From Lagopus muta (lineage: Eukaryota > Chordata > Aves > Galliformes > Phasianidae), in NCBI RefSeq assembly GCF_023343835.1, contig NC_064449.1, positions 3,695,778-3,759,777 of the forward strand: a stretch of 64,000 bases of DNA, in the 5' to 3' direction. The notes beneath the pieces are model-generated. The model did no database searches and was not told the DNA's origin. It was given only the letters and a program-made list of their open reading frames with translations. Numbering within the stretch: the stretch's first letter is position 1; each line of letters begins with the position of its first letter. Shown here one piece after another: positions 63,342 through 64,000 of the stretch. Made by a program: the position numbers and the translations under genes.

Positions 63342-64000
63342 GTGAGCATAAAATTCTAGTCTCTCCTGCATTCCTCTGATGCCTACATGTAGTTCTACCT
63401 ACACTCTGTGTCTCTGTGTCTATGTATGTATGTGTGCATATCTGTGTCTTGGAGCACTACATCTCATCCCTTGTTTGAATCTCACATACAATTTTGCCTG
63501 TGGTTCAAAGTAAAGCACCCTGTCCTTTTGTTCAGCTATAGATACTGACTATAGATAGATAAAAACAAATCTATCTATGTATGTTTCCAAGTTTTTACAG
63601 TGGTGATGGTTATTTCCATGCAGTTTTCCTTTCTCTGACACTTTGCCACATGGCTGGTGTTGCTGAGTTATGCAGGAGCTGCTGATAGCATATATATTGG
63701 CCTTTAAGTAATGAAGGAATTTTGTGACTTCTCTATTGGTGACGAGTAGAATAATCTCAGCCATATGCTTTCTAGCAGGACTTTCTCAACATGCAACTAT
63801 GAATTTATGGAGTATTGATAGTTTGTCATAGGATCTGTTACATAATGAAACACTTGATTAGTGTGTGGTGGAGGGATTTATACCATTGTGAGAGCTTGTC
63901 TTGCCCAAGTGACTTAGAGCTGTTACTGAAGCTCTTTTTTTCCCCACCATGGGAATGAAATCTGACAAAACAATAAACATACATTGAACCAGGTTGTGAC

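Noticed and set aside
63343-63345. TGA as the SFI1 stop codon
   Set aside because: A strong GTGAGC donor precedes it, and the protein would lack the conserved C-terminal region. It could still serve as a short read-through form.
1-64000. tRNA, rRNA, CRISPR arrays, bacterial operons or viral genes
   Set aside because: None was seen. The window is vertebrate nuclear DNA with introns and avian repeats.

Overview
This window is vertebrate nuclear DNA and almost certainly from a galliform bird (chicken or a close relative). The evidence is four spliced genes whose proteins match vertebrate families closely, short introns, three CpG-island promoters, CR1 LINE tails, and two internally deleted mariner copies of the kind known from chicken. 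The gene order PATZ1 - DRG1 - EIF4ENIF1 - SFI1 matches human 22q12 and, by inference, chicken chromosome 15.

Layout. Positions 1-6.6 kb hold the 5' half of PATZ1 on the minus strand (coding exon 2 at 2605-2668, coding exon 1 at 4969-6248). Its later exons lie left of the window. A large CpG island covers the PATZ1 promoter (about 5.2-7.65 kb). About 7 kb of intergenic DNA follows, with one mariner deletion derivative (9600-10130). DRG1 runs on the plus strand at 14990-19734, with all nine coding exons resolved to an exact 367-codon frame. EIF4ENIF1 (4E-T) runs on the minus strand at 41165-22567, with 18 coding exons joining to 979 codons. DRG1 and EIF4ENIF1 are convergent, with predicted poly(A) signals about 570 bp apart. 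A CpG island at about 41.2-42.7 kb separates the divergent EIF4ENIF1 and SFI1 starts and looks like a bidirectional promoter. SFI1 occupies the rest on the plus strand (first coding exon 43425-43444, last exon seen 63100-63341) and continues past the right edge.

The four genes are housekeeping or regulatory and do not form one pathway: a BTB/zinc-finger transcription factor, a translation-associated GTPase, an eIF4E-binding repressor and P-body protein, and a centrosomal centrin-binding protein. I found no evidence of a new multi-gene system. The points most worth checking are regulatory or structural: a phase gap in SFI1 between two well-supported exons, a uORF that would end four bases before the SFI1 start, a perfect TCTCGCGAGA element in the DRG1 promoter, a CpG-rich patch inside PATZ1 intron 1, and the two mariner deletion derivatives. 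Exon boundaries were read by eye from splice consensus, reading phase and remembered family similarity. No alignment was run.
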